Below are positions 43,624-53,094 of a stretch of 54,274 nucleotides of DNA, in pieces (position 1 is the stretch's first letter; each line of letters opens with the position of its first letter). The DNA is taken from assembly GCA_020722095.1 (NCBI GenBank), contig DYLM01000008.1, positions 1-54,274 of the forward strand. Reading direction: 5' to 3'. The notes beneath the pieces are model-generated. The model was not told where the DNA came from and made no database searches. It saw only the letters and a program-made list of their open reading frames with translations. The stretch is from Chloroherpeton thalassium. Its GTDB lineage: Bacteria > Bacteroidota > Ignavibacteria > Kapaibacteriales > UBA2268. The position numbers and the translations under genes are program-made.

Positions 43624-44484
43624 TTATTGTTTTTCACTTTTTTTAAAAACAAGAAAATTTGTAGATGCAAAAGATGGGAAAAGCCAATTAAAAAGAAAAG
43701 TGAATTTAGTAGATCCAAACCCACGATTATAGTGAATAATCTCGTAATTCTTTTGCTTAAAGAACTTTTTAATTGAAAGTGGCTGACATAGATGTACTGC
43801 ATCGTCATCGCTTCTTTCAAAGTTAATTTTGCCATCTTTCATTTTAGGATATATCATAATAAATTTTGGTTTTGAACTTACAAGATTTTCTAAATACCAA
43901 AAAATACTTCTAAATAAACCCGAGATTGCTTCAATTGGTTTATAAATTTGCCAAAATCTATCTTTTTTAAATAATGTAGTAATTAATCCCGTTATCATTG
44001 GAAGAGGACTTGACCAATTTGGGCAACTAATAATAAGATGACCTCCGGGCTTTAAAACTCGGTCTACTTCATTGAAAAATTCATTTACATAAATTATGTG
44101 CTCAACCACACATAATGAACTAATAACATCAAAGGAGTTGCTTTGAAATGGAATATTGCTATCCTGATAAGATACTAATCTTGCATTTTTATTCTGAATT
44201 TGCTTTGAGTATTCCTGCAATTTTTTAGGAGAAAAATAATCTAAACCAACAACTTCAGGATAGCCATATTTTGCAATTTCATCAGGGATTCTCCAAGAAC
44301 CCGAACCAATATCCAAAACTGACGAAGTTTTTTTTGCAATTTTATTAATATTTTTTGCATATTCTTCGTAAACTGCTTGCGATCTTTCAAGTAACCCATA
44401 TTCGTCTGGTCTAATATTGTAAAAATTTATCAATGCTTGTTGAACTGAGTGATAATCACTCTCTGGTAATCTTTTTGGATTCAT
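43624..44484 (-). CDS. class I SAM-dependent methyltransferase
   Basis: 286 residues. AdoMet-binding motif I VLDIGSGSWRIPDEIAKYGY, motif II VVGLDYFSPKKL, IPFQSNSFDVISSLCVVEHI and LKPGGHLIISCPNW give the usual Rossmann methyltransferase order. The C-terminal third has hydrophobic parts (FTFLFNWLFPSF). It is probably a glycan or lipid methylase given the neighbours, but substrate is not known. It converges on the T9SS cargo gene. Confidence 0.88.
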   Translation of the reverse strand: MNPKRLPESDYHSVQQALINFYNIRPDEYGLLERSQAVYEEYAKNINKIAKKTSSVLDIGSGSWRIPDEIAKYGYPEVVGLDYFSPKKLQEYSKQIQNKNARLVSYQDSNIPFQSNSFDVISSLCVVEHIIYVNEFFNEVDRVLKPGGHLIISCPNWSSPLPMITGLITTLFKKDRFWQIYKPIEAISGLFRSIFWYLENLVSSKPKFIMIYPKMKDGKINFERSDDDAVHLCQPLSIKKFFKQKNYEIIHYNRGFGSTKFTFLFNWLFPSFASTNFLVFKKSEKQ

Positions 44485-44701
44485 TTTTTGGGAAATTGGA
44501 TATTAAAAAAAAAGCAATTTAACGAAAATTATCAAATTATTATTGTATTTAACATAATTTTGCCTAAAATTTGGTATATAAATATGACTAAAATTTTGCA
44601 GTAATATTCTTTTTAATATCCACATTTTTCTGTTGTTCTAAAAATTATTTTTAAATTGCATTTTCTTTTTGTTTGCAAATAAAAAAAGTTATAAACCCTC
44701 G

Positions 44702-46327
44702 ATGGATAAATCAAAAAAATTAACCCGTTACATTTTTATTACTGGTGGAGTGCTTTCTTCACTTGGCAAAGGCATCGCCTCGGCTTCGATTGGATTATTA
44801 TTGAAACAAAGCGGTTTTTCGGTTACATTAATGAAATTAGACCCATACATTAATGTTGATCCTGGCACAATGAACCCATTTCAGCACGGTGAAGTATATG
44901 TAACTGATGATGGCGCCGAAACCGACTTGGACTTAGGTCATTATGAGCGATTTTTAGGTGAATCGCTTAGCAAGAAAAACAATCACACTACCGGTCAAGT
45001 TTATTTGGAAGTAATAGAACGTGAACGTCGTGGTGAATATCTGGGCAAAACCGTGCAGGTAATTCCCCACATTACCGACACCATCAAGTCTAAAATGAAA
45101 TTATTTGACGGGAAAAAAGATTTTGTGATTATTGAAATTGGGGGAACTGTTGGCGACATCGAGTCCCTTCCTTTTCTTGAAGCACAAAGACAAATGTATA
45201 TTGACTTAGGTCGTAAAAGAGTTTTGAATATCCATTTAACTTACGTACCATACATAAAATCATCTGGAGAGTTGAAAACTAAACCAACTCAACACTCTGT
45301 AAAATCATTGATGGAATATGGAATTCGTCCTGATATTCTTCTTGCCCGTAGCGAAAATAAGTTTAGTAAGGACATTAAACAAAAAATATCACTTTTCTGT
45401 AATGTTGAGGAAAAATCAGTAATTGATGTTCCCGATGCAACTCATACTATTTATGAAGTCCCACTTTCGCTAAAACAGCAAGGTTTGAATAATATAATTT
45501 TAGATAAGTTTGAGATGGAACAAGTCGAGCCCGAGTTAGATGAATTCAAGAAATTTGTCGATAGAATCAAACGTCCAGCAAATGAAGTTACTGTTGGTTT
45601 AGTTGGAAAATACACTCAATATCGTGATTCATATAAGTCGATTTTGGAGGCATTTATCCACGCAGGCTCGATAAATAATACGCGAGTGAATGTTGAAATG
45701 ATTGATAGCGAGCAGATAACGACCGAAAATGTTGCCGATAAAGTCGGACATCTTGATGGAGTGCTAATTGGACCGGGCTTTGGTCATCGTGGAATTGAAG
45801 GAAAAATTAATGCAATAAAATATATTCGTGAGAATAATATCCCATTTTTTGGCATTTGCTTAGGCTTGCAAGTTGCAACAATTGAATACGCTAGGAATGT
45901 TTGTGGATTAACCCGAGCAAATTCTGCAGAATTTGAAATAAACGACCAAAATGTAATTGATTTGATGGAATCACAGAAAAATGTGAAAGAAAAAGGCGGC
46001 ACAATGCGTCTTGGAGCATATCCTGCAATTTTATCTAAGGATTCGTTGGCATATCAAGCATATAAAACTACCGAAATTTCAGAACGACATCGTCATCGTT
46101 TCGAAGTAAATAATTCTTTTCGTGATATTTTAGTTCAGAATGGCTTGAAATTGTCCGCTACTTCCCCCGATGGCAATTTAGTGGAAATTATTGAATTGCC
46201 CAATCATCCTTGGTATGTGGGAGTGCAATTCCACCCCGAATTGAAGTCGCGAGTAATCATTGGTCATCCTTTATTCATTGGATTTATCAAAGCTGCTTTG
46301 AAAGAACATAAAAGAAAAGAAAAATAA
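44702..46327 (+). CDS. pyrG: CTP synthase
   Basis: 541 residues from the ATG at 44702; an upstream TTG is rejected because CTP synthases begin right before the KYIFVTGG-type motif ([16 protein letters not shown]). N-terminal amidoligase: [39 protein letters not shown] and [13 protein letters not shown]-terminal class I glutaminase with catalytic Cys in FFGICLGLQ, then His and Glu in FHPELKS. It makes CTP from UTP and glutamine. Full length, highly conserved. Confidence 0.97.
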   Translation: MDKSKKLTRYIFITGGVLSSLGKGIASASIGLLLKQSGFSVTLMKLDPYINVDPGTMNPFQHGEVYVTDDGAETDLDLGHYERFLGESLSKKNNHTTGQVYLEVIERERRGEYLGKTVQVIPHITDTIKSKMKLFDGKKDFVIIEIGGTVGDIESLPFLEAQRQMYIDLGRKRVLNIHLTYVPYIKSSGELKTKPTQHSVKSLMEYGIRPDILLARSENKFSKDIKQKISLFCNVEEKSVIDVPDATHTIYEVPLSLKQQGLNNIILDKFEMEQVEPELDEFKKFVDRIKRPANEVTVGLVGKYTQYRDSYKSILEAFIHAGSINNTRVNVEMIDSEQITTENVADKVGHLDGVLIGPGFGHRGIEGKINAIKYIRENNIPFFGICLGLQVATIEYARNVCGLTRANSAEFEINDQNVIDLMESQKNVKEKGGTMRLGAYPAILSKDSLAYQAYKTTEISERHRHRFEVNNSFRDILVQNGLKLSATSPDGNLVEIIELPNHPWYVGVQFHPELKSRVIIGHPLFIGFIKAALKEHKRKEK

Positions 46328-46362
46328 ATTTTTTAAGTTAATTCAAAAAATTAATTATCTTT

Positions 46363-47418
46363 TCAATAATCCAAATCTATTATTACATCATCACTTTCGG
46401 GAAAGGCACGGCAAGTGAGAATGTAATTATTCTTTATGTCGCTTTCGGAAAGTCCATCGTGCATATCCATATACACTTTGCCACTAATCAATTTGGCACG
46501 GCAAGTAGTGCAAGCTCCAATCTGGCAACTATAAGGTAAAATCAAATTTTGCTTTATACCAGCAGCAACAATCGTATCGCCTTTTGCAACTTGCAAATTA
46601 TGTGTTTTGCCATATACACGTACTTGCACATTTCTATCAATAAGTTCGGGTCTATTATCATTATTCAAACTATCTAAATCTGCTGTAAAGGATTCACGAT
46701 GAATTCGATTCTTTGGAAATTCCAGAATTGCCAATGCATTTTGGATATTGCTCATATATTCGCGGGGACCACAAAGGTAGAAATCTTGCTTTTTTTTAGG
46801 ATTTTCCTGATTTTTCAGAATATTTCCAATTTGTTTGTAATTAATACGACCTCGATAATATTGCCAATTTTCATCATATTTTGTTAGAAAATGGTGCACT
46901 TTCAATCGTTTGGGATATTTTTCTTCCAATTCTTTTAATTCTGCAGCAAAAATAATTTCATTTTCATATCTATTTGAATAAAACAAATCAACTTTGCTCA
47001 TTGGTTCAAAGAGTAAAATAGATTTTAGAATTGAAAAAAGCGGCGTAATTCCACTTCCTGCAGCAAAAAGTGAATAGTTCTGGGAGCGAGTAAAATCAGG
47101 AATAAATGTGAAATTTCCCATCGGTGGCATTACTTCGGCATAGTCGCCCTGCTTGATATTATGTGGGAAATATACAGATACTTTGCCACCTTCCAAAGAC
47201 TTAATAGTAATTTTAATATCTTTATCAACTTTGGGGACGCTCGAAATTGAATAGGCTCTTCGTTCTTCCTGTCCATCAATATCAACTTTTAGTGTTAGAT
47301 ATTGTCCTGCTTGGTAGTTAAATACATCTTTTAAGTCATCGGGAATGGAAAAACATATTGAGACAGCGTCATTAGTTTCTCGTATGATTTGCGAGCATTG
47401 TAATTTATAAAAATTCAT
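46363..47418 (-). CDS. PaaE-like ferredoxin-type oxidoreductase (FAD, NAD, 2Fe-2S)
   Basis: 351 residues. FAD-binding domain with RRAYSISSVPKVD; NAD(P) domain with FAAGSGITPLFSILKSIL, LFYSNRYENEIIF and YLCGPREYM; C-terminal plant-type 2Fe-2S domain with PYSCQIGACTTCRAKL and a distal Cys in ILTCRAFPES. This is the order of PaaE/PaaK and related oxygenase reductases, which pass electrons from NAD(P)H to a partner. No oxygenase is adjacent, so the acceptor is unknown. Confidence 0.88.
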   Translation of the reverse strand: MNFYKLQCSQIIRETNDAVSICFSIPDDLKDVFNYQAGQYLTLKVDIDGQEERRAYSISSVPKVDKDIKITIKSLEGGKVSVYFPHNIKQGDYAEVMPPMGNFTFIPDFTRSQNYSLFAAGSGITPLFSILKSILLFEPMSKVDLFYSNRYENEIIFAAELKELEEKYPKRLKVHHFLTKYDENWQYYRGRINYKQIGNILKNQENPKKKQDFYLCGPREYMSNIQNALAILEFPKNRIHRESFTADLDSLNNDNRPELIDRNVQVRVYGKTHNLQVAKGDTIVAAGIKQNLILPYSCQIGACTTCRAKLISGKVYMDMHDGLSESDIKNNYILTCRAFPESDDVIIDLDY

Positions 47419-47524
47419 TTTTTGGAATATTCTTTTTGTCTAAAATTAATTTTAGTTAAGACGAAAAAGAGGGGAATTATTTTTAATGAATATTTTCCCT
47501 TTCCTTTTTTCCTTTTAACTTTCT

Positions 47525-47860
47525 TCAACCTTTGTGGCGATACTTTAATATTGTGGCTTTTTCAATTGTTATTAAGCCTTCTTGGACAACTTCGTCTAAA
47601 TATGGCATCAACTTACTGATATTTTCCTCGCTGTCTACTATTTCCACAATAATAGGTAAATCTTCGCTTAGTCGAAGGACTTTAGTGGAATGCAAACGGC
47701 TACTTAACCCAAAACCCATTATCCCACGCAAGACAGTCGCTCCGGCTAAGTTTAGTTCACGTGCTTTCAACACAATTTGTTCATAAAGTGGCTTCCCATT
47801 TATTTTATCGAATTCTCCAATAAATATACGTAGTAATACTCCATTTTCGGGAATTTTCAT
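47525..47860 (-). CDS. DUF190 (GlnB-like) protein, fluoride-export associated
   Basis: 111 residues, a single DUF190 domain: LLRIFIGEFDKINGKPLYEQ, VLKARELNLAGATVLRGIMG and LPIIVEIVDSEENISKLMPY. The fold is related to PII proteins. It follows crcB by 8 bases, a known common pairing, and may regulate fluoride export. Confidence 0.88.
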   Translation of the reverse strand: MKIPENGVLLRIFIGEFDKINGKPLYEQIVLKARELNLAGATVLRGIMGFGLSSRLHSTKVLRLSEDLPIIVEIVDSEENISKLMPYLDEVVQEGLITIEKATILKYRHKG

Positions 47861-47868
47861 AATTCACC

Positions 47869-48261
47869 TCAACCAAATTTAATATTTTGTAAAAGCCAAC
47901 GAGTGGCTAAAAATGCAATAATTGTTCCAATAATCGAGAAAGCATTGTTAAGTAAGACAAATATTGCAAAATTGTAATATTCTCCATCGCGTAGTAAATT
48001 CATCGACTCTAACGAAAATGTTGAAAATGTGGTGAAGCCACCCAGAAATCCAGTGATTGCCAAAAAACGCATTTCTCTTGGTAAGTTCAGCATTTCTACA
48101 AATGCCCACAAAATACCAATGAATATTCCACCAAGAGTATTGACGCCTAATGTGCCAATTGGAAATAAAGAAGTTGCAAATTTTTGGATATAATTTGAAA
48201 GCAAATAGCGACTTACAGAACCAAGCCCGCCACCTACTAAAATATAAAACAATGTTGACAT
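47869..48261 (-). CDS. crcB: fluoride ion channel CrcB/Fluc
   Basis: 130 residues with four membrane helices. Motifs: GGGLGSVSRYLLSN, GTLGVNTLGGIFIGIL and ITGFLGGFTTFSTFSLE, all typical of Fluc channels, including the Asn in the pore-lining GT-x-x-VN segment and the Phe-box. Fluc works as a dual-topology dimer and lets fluoride leave the cell. No fluoride riboswitch (crcB motif) is visible upstream. Confidence 0.95.
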   Translation of the reverse strand: MSTLFYILVGGGLGSVSRYLLSNYIQKFATSLFPIGTLGVNTLGGIFIGILWAFVEMLNLPREMRFLAITGFLGGFTTFSTFSLESMNLLRDGEYYNFAIFVLLNNAFSIIGTIIAFLATRWLLQNIKFG

Positions 48262-48458
48262 TTATTTAAAGTGCATTTTTACAATAAAGCAAAAATAAAG
48301 AAATTTAAAAAACTCATCAATAAAGTAACAAAAAATAATTAAACAAGATAATTGCAATAAATAATAAATAATTGTATAGATTAATTAATTATTTTTGATT
48401 AAACAAACTTTTTTATATCAAATCATTTTCTAATTCACACAATTATAACTTTTTAATT

Positions 48459-48493
48459 TTTGCTTTAACTTTCAAAAATTATTGTTAAATTTG
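48459..48493 (+). promoter_or_regulatory. Bacteroidota-type promoter TTTG-N23-TAAATTTG
   Basis: TTTG at 48459-48462 and TAAATTTG at 48486-48493 are spaced 23 bases, within the range for the -33/-7 consensus. It lies 26 bases before the ATG at 48520. Confidence 0.5.
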
Positions 48494-48519
48494 CTTATTT
48501 GGAATTTGTAAATTACAAA

Positions 48520-49095
48520 ATGAACAAACTATTATTTACTATTTTTTTGCTATTTCTATCCTATAATTTTTCCTTAGGACAATTTTCAATTTATGAAGAA
48601 AAATATAATGCTTTAAAAGAAATTCAACAAATTCCCGATAGTATGACATACTACGAATTTCTAAAAATCCAACGAACTGTAGATTGGTCTAAAATTGTGA
48701 TTAGTGCAGTTGTGCCCGGATTCTTGCATTTTTATGCAGATAAACCTGTGAAAGGGTGGATAGTGGCAACGACTCGGCTAATTGGCTATGGTTTCGTCAC
48801 CTATGCTGCAGTAGATCAATATAAATTGCTGAATAACTCAGAGTTTAGTACAAGTTTTGGATTGACTGAGCGGCAAGATCGAATGAATAGAAATAATGCG
48901 TACTTTGCCATTGGGGCTTTGATAAACTTTGCTGCATTTTTCTACGACTGGGCAGATGCAACAATAACGATTGAGTCGGAACGGAATGAAGTTTATTTCA
49001 AATATGGATTAGACGAGAAGAGACGAAAAAAGTTAGGAATTTCGTTCAACCAAGCCGATAAATCATTAAGAATTAATTATGAATACAAATTTTAA
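48520..49095 (+). CDS. exported protein of unknown function, DUF5683-like
   Basis: 191 residues from the ATG at 48520; an in-frame TTG at 48499 adds a non-signal leader and is rejected. Signal peptide KLLFTIFLLFLSYNFSLGQ. A central hydrophobic part IVISAVVPGFLHFYADKPVK followed by GWIVATTRLIGYG resembles small envelope proteins with DUF5683. Ends in beta-like segments (LGISFNQADKSLRINYEYKF). Followed by the thioesterase gene after 36 bases. Confidence 0.65.
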   Translation: MNKLLFTIFLLFLSYNFSLGQFSIYEEKYNALKEIQQIPDSMTYYEFLKIQRTVDWSKIVISAVVPGFLHFYADKPVKGWIVATTRLIGYGFVTYAAVDQYKLLNNSEFSTSFGLTERQDRMNRNNAYFAIGALINFAAFFYDWADATITIESERNEVYFKYGLDEKRRKKLGISFNQADKSLRINYEYKF

Positions 49096-49131
49096 TATCA
49101 TAAATTTTCTAATTTTCAAACCAAAAAAACT

Positions 49132-49611
49132 ATGGCACATATTTTAACAAAAGCAATACAAGATTATTATCCCGAAGATTTAAGTTATTGTTATGGTTGT
49201 GGTCGGCTAAATCCACACGGACATCACTTGCGTAGTGCTTGGGACGGCGAAGAAACAGTTGCCTACTTCACTCCATCAGAGCATCATATTGCCATTCCTG
49301 GATTTGTATATGGAGGCTTATTAGCCTCGCTTGTGGATTGCCACGGCACAGGTAGCGCTGCTCTTGCCGCATACAAGCAAGCCGGACGAGAATGGGAAAC
49401 TTTGCCCGCATTTAGATTTGTGACAGCTTCGCTTCAAGTGAATTATTTGAAGCCAACGCCTTTGGGAGTAGAATTAGAAATTCGAGGCAAAATTGTAGAA
49501 ATCAAAGGTCGGAAAGTTATTACAGACATAACAATATCGGCAAATGGCGATGTTACAGTTAAAGGACAAGTGATAGCAGTGCAAGTGCCCGAGAATATGC
49601 TGGGGAAATAA
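49132..49611 (+). CDS. PaaI/YbgC-type hotdog thioesterase
   Basis: 159 residues, hotdog fold. Key segments: YCYGCGRLNPHGHHL, the central helix GFVYGGLLASLVDCHGTGSA (with the catalytic Asp or Glu position in LVDCH), FVTASLQVNYLKPTPLGVEL and GRKVITDITISANGD. It should hydrolyse an acyl-CoA. The CYGCG start is typical of the PaaI-like group. Substrate unknown. Confidence 0.88.
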   Translation: MAHILTKAIQDYYPEDLSYCYGCGRLNPHGHHLRSAWDGEETVAYFTPSEHHIAIPGFVYGGLLASLVDCHGTGSAALAAYKQAGREWETLPAFRFVTASLQVNYLKPTPLGVELEIRGKIVEIKGRKVITDITISANGDVTVKGQVIAVQVPENMLGK

Positions 49612-49632
49612 GGAGTAAAAGGCAAAAAAACA

Positions 49633-49853
49633 TTAGATAGAATCAAACTGAGTCTCAGAAATATTTGCCTGTTTTAAAATACTTTTTAAAGTACCAATAG
49701 TGATTTCATTATGATTGGGAACTATAGTAGTGATTGTCCCTTCTGGTATTCTTTTAACAAATTTGATATGACTGCCTTTTTGAGTTGTAATAGAAAAGCC
49801 AGCAGTTCCAATTTTCTTTTGACAACTCTGAAGGGTAAAGGATTAGTAGGCAT
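49633..49853 (-). pseudogene. hicA: hicA toxin gene with frameshift
   Basis: From ATG at 49851-49853 the frame reads MPTNPLPFRVVKRKLELL; then about base 49802 the HicA frame moves by one, and continues GFSITTQKGSHIKFVKRI, then ITTIVPNHNEITIGTLKSIL to TAA (49633-49635). One deleted base explains it. The active-site His (GSHI) is thus out of frame with the start. It overlaps the intact hicB by 11 bases. A sequencing error is possible but the second hicA in the window is also broken. Confidence 0.8.
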
Positions 49854-50049
49854 ATATATTAGCTTCAAAACTTAATATTTCGGGTAAAACAGTTGCTGTT
49901 GGCTCTTCGTAATGTAATTCAATTGCTTCTTTCAGGTTTTCTAATGCTTCAATTTTAGTTAAACCTTGGCTTGCAATTTCAATTTCATTGCAATGAGCAA
50001 CATACCATACATCTTCTTGCCAAACAGATGCAGTGAATTTTCTTAACAT
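49843..50049 (-). CDS. hicB: HicB-like antitoxin
   Basis: 68 residues with the HicB core: FTASVWQEDVWYVAHCNEIE, then IASQGLTKIEALENLKEAIE and LHYEE. Open frame intact, with a short C-terminus lacking a clear DNA-binding domain. First gene of the pair on the minus strand; the partner hicA is frameshifted. It is about 35% alike by eye to the hicB at 28181, so the two are not recent duplicates. Confidence 0.82.
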   Translation of the reverse strand: MLRKFTASVWQEDVWYVAHCNEIEIASQGLTKIEALENLKEAIELHYEEPTATVLPEILSFEANIYAY

Positions 50050-50233
50050 AAATTCTCCGATATGTTAATGGATGTTTTTTATAATCTGTGGAAATTAACG
50101 AAGCAATTTAATAAATATTATTTAATAATTTTGAAATAATAATAAATTTTTCGTTTAAAATGATAAATAAAAAATCCATAGGCCACGAATTTAATCCTGG
50201 GTGTTAGGCGCTGGGAGTGAATTACATAAAATT

Positions 50234-50393
50234 AAAAACCTTATTTTCATTATCAACCTTAGTAGAGAAATATTTTCCATTTTGACACCCCGAACCTTAT
50301 AACCTTATTTGATTCAAAAAATCCAGAAATAAGGTTTTTATGTTTGGTTTAGTTCATTTTCTCTACTAAGGTTATTAGGTTAAATAAGGCTTT
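50234..50393. repeat. 160-bp MITE-like element with terminal inverted repeats
   Basis: Second copy of the element at 34875. Left end 50234-50270 (AAAAACCTTATTTT, CAACCTTAGTAGAGAAA) pairs with right end 50357-50393 (TTTTCTCTACTAAGGTT, AAATAAGGCTTT). The interior has its own hairpin (ATAACCTTATTT / AAATAAGGTTTTTAT). No open frame of note. It stands in a gene-free region between hicB and ppiD. Confidence 0.75.
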
Positions 50394-50471
50394 AAATTAG
50401 ATTTTTTAATTATTTCCAAATAATCAACTTATGAGACAGCCACATCTGAAAAAGCATTTCTATTGATGTTA

Positions 50472-50558
50472 GATATTCATCCGATCACTCGCAGTCATCG
50501 GATGAATGTGGAAATTTCCTTTTCCCACGAATAAATTCGTGGGCTATGATTATTCTCC
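50472..50558. repeat. 87-bp interspersed repeat with two hairpins (minus orientation)
   Basis: Inverted copy of 34761-34847. Flanks and arms match after reverse complement with very few changes, but the 11-base loop between ATTCATCCGAT and ATCGGATGAAT is in the opposite sense. Confidence 0.85.
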
Positions 50559-50563
50559 TAACG

Positions 50564-50587
50564 CCCAACACCCAATACCCAACACCC
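50564..50587 (-). other. G-quadruplex motif (minus strand)
   Basis: Four CCC runs separated by exactly four bases each (AACA, AATA, AACA), so the minus strand has GGG-N4 four times over 24 bases. This meets the standard quadruplex pattern. It lies about 110 bases before ppiD. Related G-run sequences with three runs occur near 34745 and 52942. Confidence 0.7.
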
Positions 50588-50628
50588 AAACAACATTTTC
50601 AAATTAACCCGATTATTTTGCTAATTAT

Positions 50629-50659
50629 TTTGCTAAATTATCAATCTTTGTTAAATTTG
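50629..50659 (+). promoter_or_regulatory. promoter TTTG-N19-TAAATTTG for ppiD
   Basis: TTTG at 50629-50632 and TAAATTTG at 50652-50659 are exactly 19 bases apart, the best match to the Bacteroidota -33/-7 consensus in the window. The ATG of ppiD is at 50699. A second -7-like TATTTTTG lies at 50667-50674. Confidence 0.6.
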
Positions 50660-50698
50660 TAGTTTGTATTTTTGTAAATTATAATATTATTAGAAAAG

Positions 50699-52882
50699 AT
50701 GGGAACACTCACTAACTTTAGGAAAATATCACCTTATGCTTTAGGGCTATTTGTTATTGTATTTGTTGGCTTTATGGTGCTTAGCGACTCAGATATAAGC
50801 TCTTTAATCAAGAAAGGACAGACGATGCAAAATGCTGTATTAGGCAAAGTAAATGGTGAAGAAATCACCTACAAAGAGTATGAAGAGAAATTTTCAGCTC
50901 AAGTAGAACAAGAGAGAGCACAATCACAGAATCCAGACGCTGAAATCGACCAAGTGAGGATTCATCAACAAATTTGGAATCAATTGGTGGATAACATATT
51001 GATTAACCAACAAGCAAAAAAAATGGGCATAAAAGTTACGCCTGAAGAAATTCGCGATGAATTAATAGAAAATCCACCTGATTACCTTAAAAAATCATTC
51101 ACAGATTCAGCTGGCAACTTTATGAGAGAAGTTTATCTTGAATTAGTTACTAACCCCGAATCTTATGTGAAGTATTTAGGTGCAGACCCAAGTAAGATGT
51201 CCGAAGAAGAAAAGCAAGAAGCAGTTAACCGTTTGCGTAAAGATTTGATGGAAATCGAAGATTATATTGTAAAATCCAAAGTTTTACAAAATGTTCAAAG
51301 AGCTGTAGGCGTTGTTAATTCATTTGTGTCGCCAAATTATGCTACACAAAAATTAATTTTAGAAAATTCATTTTATGATTTAAAGATCATTGCTTTCCGT
51401 CCTACATTGATTAAAAAAGAGGACATCAAAGTTAGCAACGAGGAAATCAAAAAATATTACGATGAACACAAGCAATATTACGAGCAAAAAGCTCAAGCCA
51501 AGTTGAAATATGTGATCTTCCCAATTCAGCCATCTTCGGACGATTCGGCTCGTGCTGCTCGCAATTTAAAGGATATTACTGATGCTTTGATGCTTGCAAC
51601 TACTCCAGAAGCACGCGATTCAGTATTTGAAATTAAATTTAGCGAATATGGAGGCGAGACTAAAGACTATACTCCCATAAATCAAGTGGATTCCAAAGCA
51701 TTAGAATTATTCAAAGGTATGCCAGATAAATCCGTAATCGGTCCTATACCAATGTCAAATTCACAAGTTTTATACCGTTTGAATGGTCGTAGAAGTGGCG
51801 TGGAAGCGGTTGTGAAAGCTAGCCACATATTAATCAAAATAGATAATAACAAAGATAGTGCACTTGCAATTGCCAATAGCATTTTAAAACAAGCAAAAAG
51901 CGGTTCGGACTTTGCAGAATTAGCAAAACTGAATAGCCAAGACCCAGGCTCGGCAATGAATGGTGGAGATTTGGGATACTTTGGGAAAGGTCAGATGGTT
52001 GCTCCATTCGAGGAAGCTGCATTTGCAGCAAATGCGGGCGATATTGTTGGACCAATCGAAACACAATTTGGTTATCATATCATCAAAGTTGTTGATAAAG
52101 TCACAGAGGAATTATCTTATTCCACAATTACAATTTCAACAACTATTTCGAATACTACTAAAAATCAAATTTTGCGTGATGCGTATTCAATTATGAAGCA
52201 AGCTGAATCAGGCGAAAACTTTGACACTTTGGTTGCAAGAATCAAGAAAACTGCCACAGAGACAACTTACTTTACTAAAGAAAGACCAATTTTCAATTCT
52301 TGGTACTTAACAAATGCTGCTTTTGGTGGCGAAGTTGGTCAAATTATTGAACCATTAGAATTGAAATATTACGGTGTAATTCTTGCTCAAATAACAGGTA
52401 TCAAACAAGCTGGCATTGCTCCATTGGAAGACAAAAAGGAAGAAATTACTCAAATTCTAATCAAACATAAGCAATTACAAATGCTCAAGAATCAAGTAAA
52501 TTCATTCTATCAAAAATTGCAAGGTATGACCGATTTGGAACAAGCTCGTGCGATGGATTCAAGCATTCAAGTAATCGTTGCTAATCAAGTTGCAGCAAAC
52601 GCAACTATTCCTGGTTTGACTAAAGATCCAGTATTGATGGCAAAATTACTTAAAGCAAATAATGGAATTAATGCTCCAATTCTTGGTGAAAATGGATATT
52701 ACATTGTGCAAGTTTCCAATAAAAATATAGCAAATGCAAAATCAGTTAAGCCAAAGTTGAAAGATATGTTAAAACAATTATCAAATACTGATTCTCAAAA
52801 TGCTTTTTACCAATGGTATCAAAAAGTGAAAGAAGATGCCGATATCGAAGATTTAAGAAATAAATTTTATAAAGAATATTAA
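50699..52882 (+). CDS. PpiD-like membrane-anchored peptidyl-prolyl isomerase
   Basis: 727 residues. N-terminal membrane anchor (YALGLFVIVFVGFMVLSD), a SurA_N-type chaperone part (GKVNGEEITYKEYEEKF, INQQAKKMGIKVTPEEIRDE), and a parvulin domain at about 371-465: VKASHILIK, DFAELAKLNSQDPGSAMNGG, DLGYFGKGQMVAPFEEAAF and QFGYHIIKVVDK. After it come further helical chaperone regions. It helps outer-membrane and secreted proteins fold in the periplasm. It has its own promoter at 50629 and ends in a terminator, so it is a single-gene unit. Confidence 0.9.
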   Translation: MGTLTNFRKISPYALGLFVIVFVGFMVLSDSDISSLIKKGQTMQNAVLGKVNGEEITYKEYEEKFSAQVEQERAQSQNPDAEIDQVRIHQQIWNQLVDNILINQQAKKMGIKVTPEEIRDELIENPPDYLKKSFTDSAGNFMREVYLELVTNPESYVKYLGADPSKMSEEEKQEAVNRLRKDLMEIEDYIVKSKVLQNVQRAVGVVNSFVSPNYATQKLILENSFYDLKIIAFRPTLIKKEDIKVSNEEIKKYYDEHKQYYEQKAQAKLKYVIFPIQPSSDDSARAARNLKDITDALMLATTPEARDSVFEIKFSEYGGETKDYTPINQVDSKALELFKGMPDKSVIGPIPMSNSQVLYRLNGRRSGVEAVVKASHILIKIDNNKDSALAIANSILKQAKSGSDFAELAKLNSQDPGSAMNGGDLGYFGKGQMVAPFEEAAFAANAGDIVGPIETQFGYHIIKVVDKVTEELSYSTITISTTISNTTKNQILRDAYSIMKQAESGENFDTLVARIKKTATETTYFTKERPIFNSWYLTNAAFGGEVGQIIEPLELKYYGVILAQITGIKQAGIAPLEDKKEEITQILIKHKQLQMLKNQVNSFYQKLQGMTDLEQARAMDSSIQVIVANQVAANATIPGLTKDPVLMAKLLKANNGINAPILGENGYYIVQVSNKNIANAKSVKPKLKDMLKQLSNTDSQNAFYQWYQKVKEDADIEDLRNKFYKEY

Positions 52883-52903
52883 AAACATTTTTTTAAGTTA
52901 GTC

Positions 52904-52941
52904 AAAAGGGATTGCAGAGTTAAATTTGCAATCCTTTTTTT
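52904..52941 (+). terminator. intrinsic terminator of ppiD
   Basis: Arms AAAAGGGATTGCA (52904-52916) and TGCAATCC plus a T-tract (52927-52941) around a loop of ten bases. It begins 22 bases after the ppiD stop. Confidence 0.9.
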
Positions 52942-53094
52942 GGGGTATTGGGAGCTGGGCGTTAGTCGTTAGGAAAATTTCACTATTCCAACATTATCTT
53001 ATTGAATTATAGAGCGGCCATAAGAACTACAAATAGCCGTTAGCAAGTTTTTAAAATACTACAAATAAATCTACGTCATAAATACTTAAATAAA

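Noticed and set aside
44669-44701. TTG start for pyrG
   Set aside because: CTP synthases begin right before the RYIFITGG motif; the ATG at 44702 gives the normal length.
48262-48340. Fluoride riboswitch before crcB
   Set aside because: The upstream region on the minus strand is plain AT-rich DNA with no crcB-motif segments.
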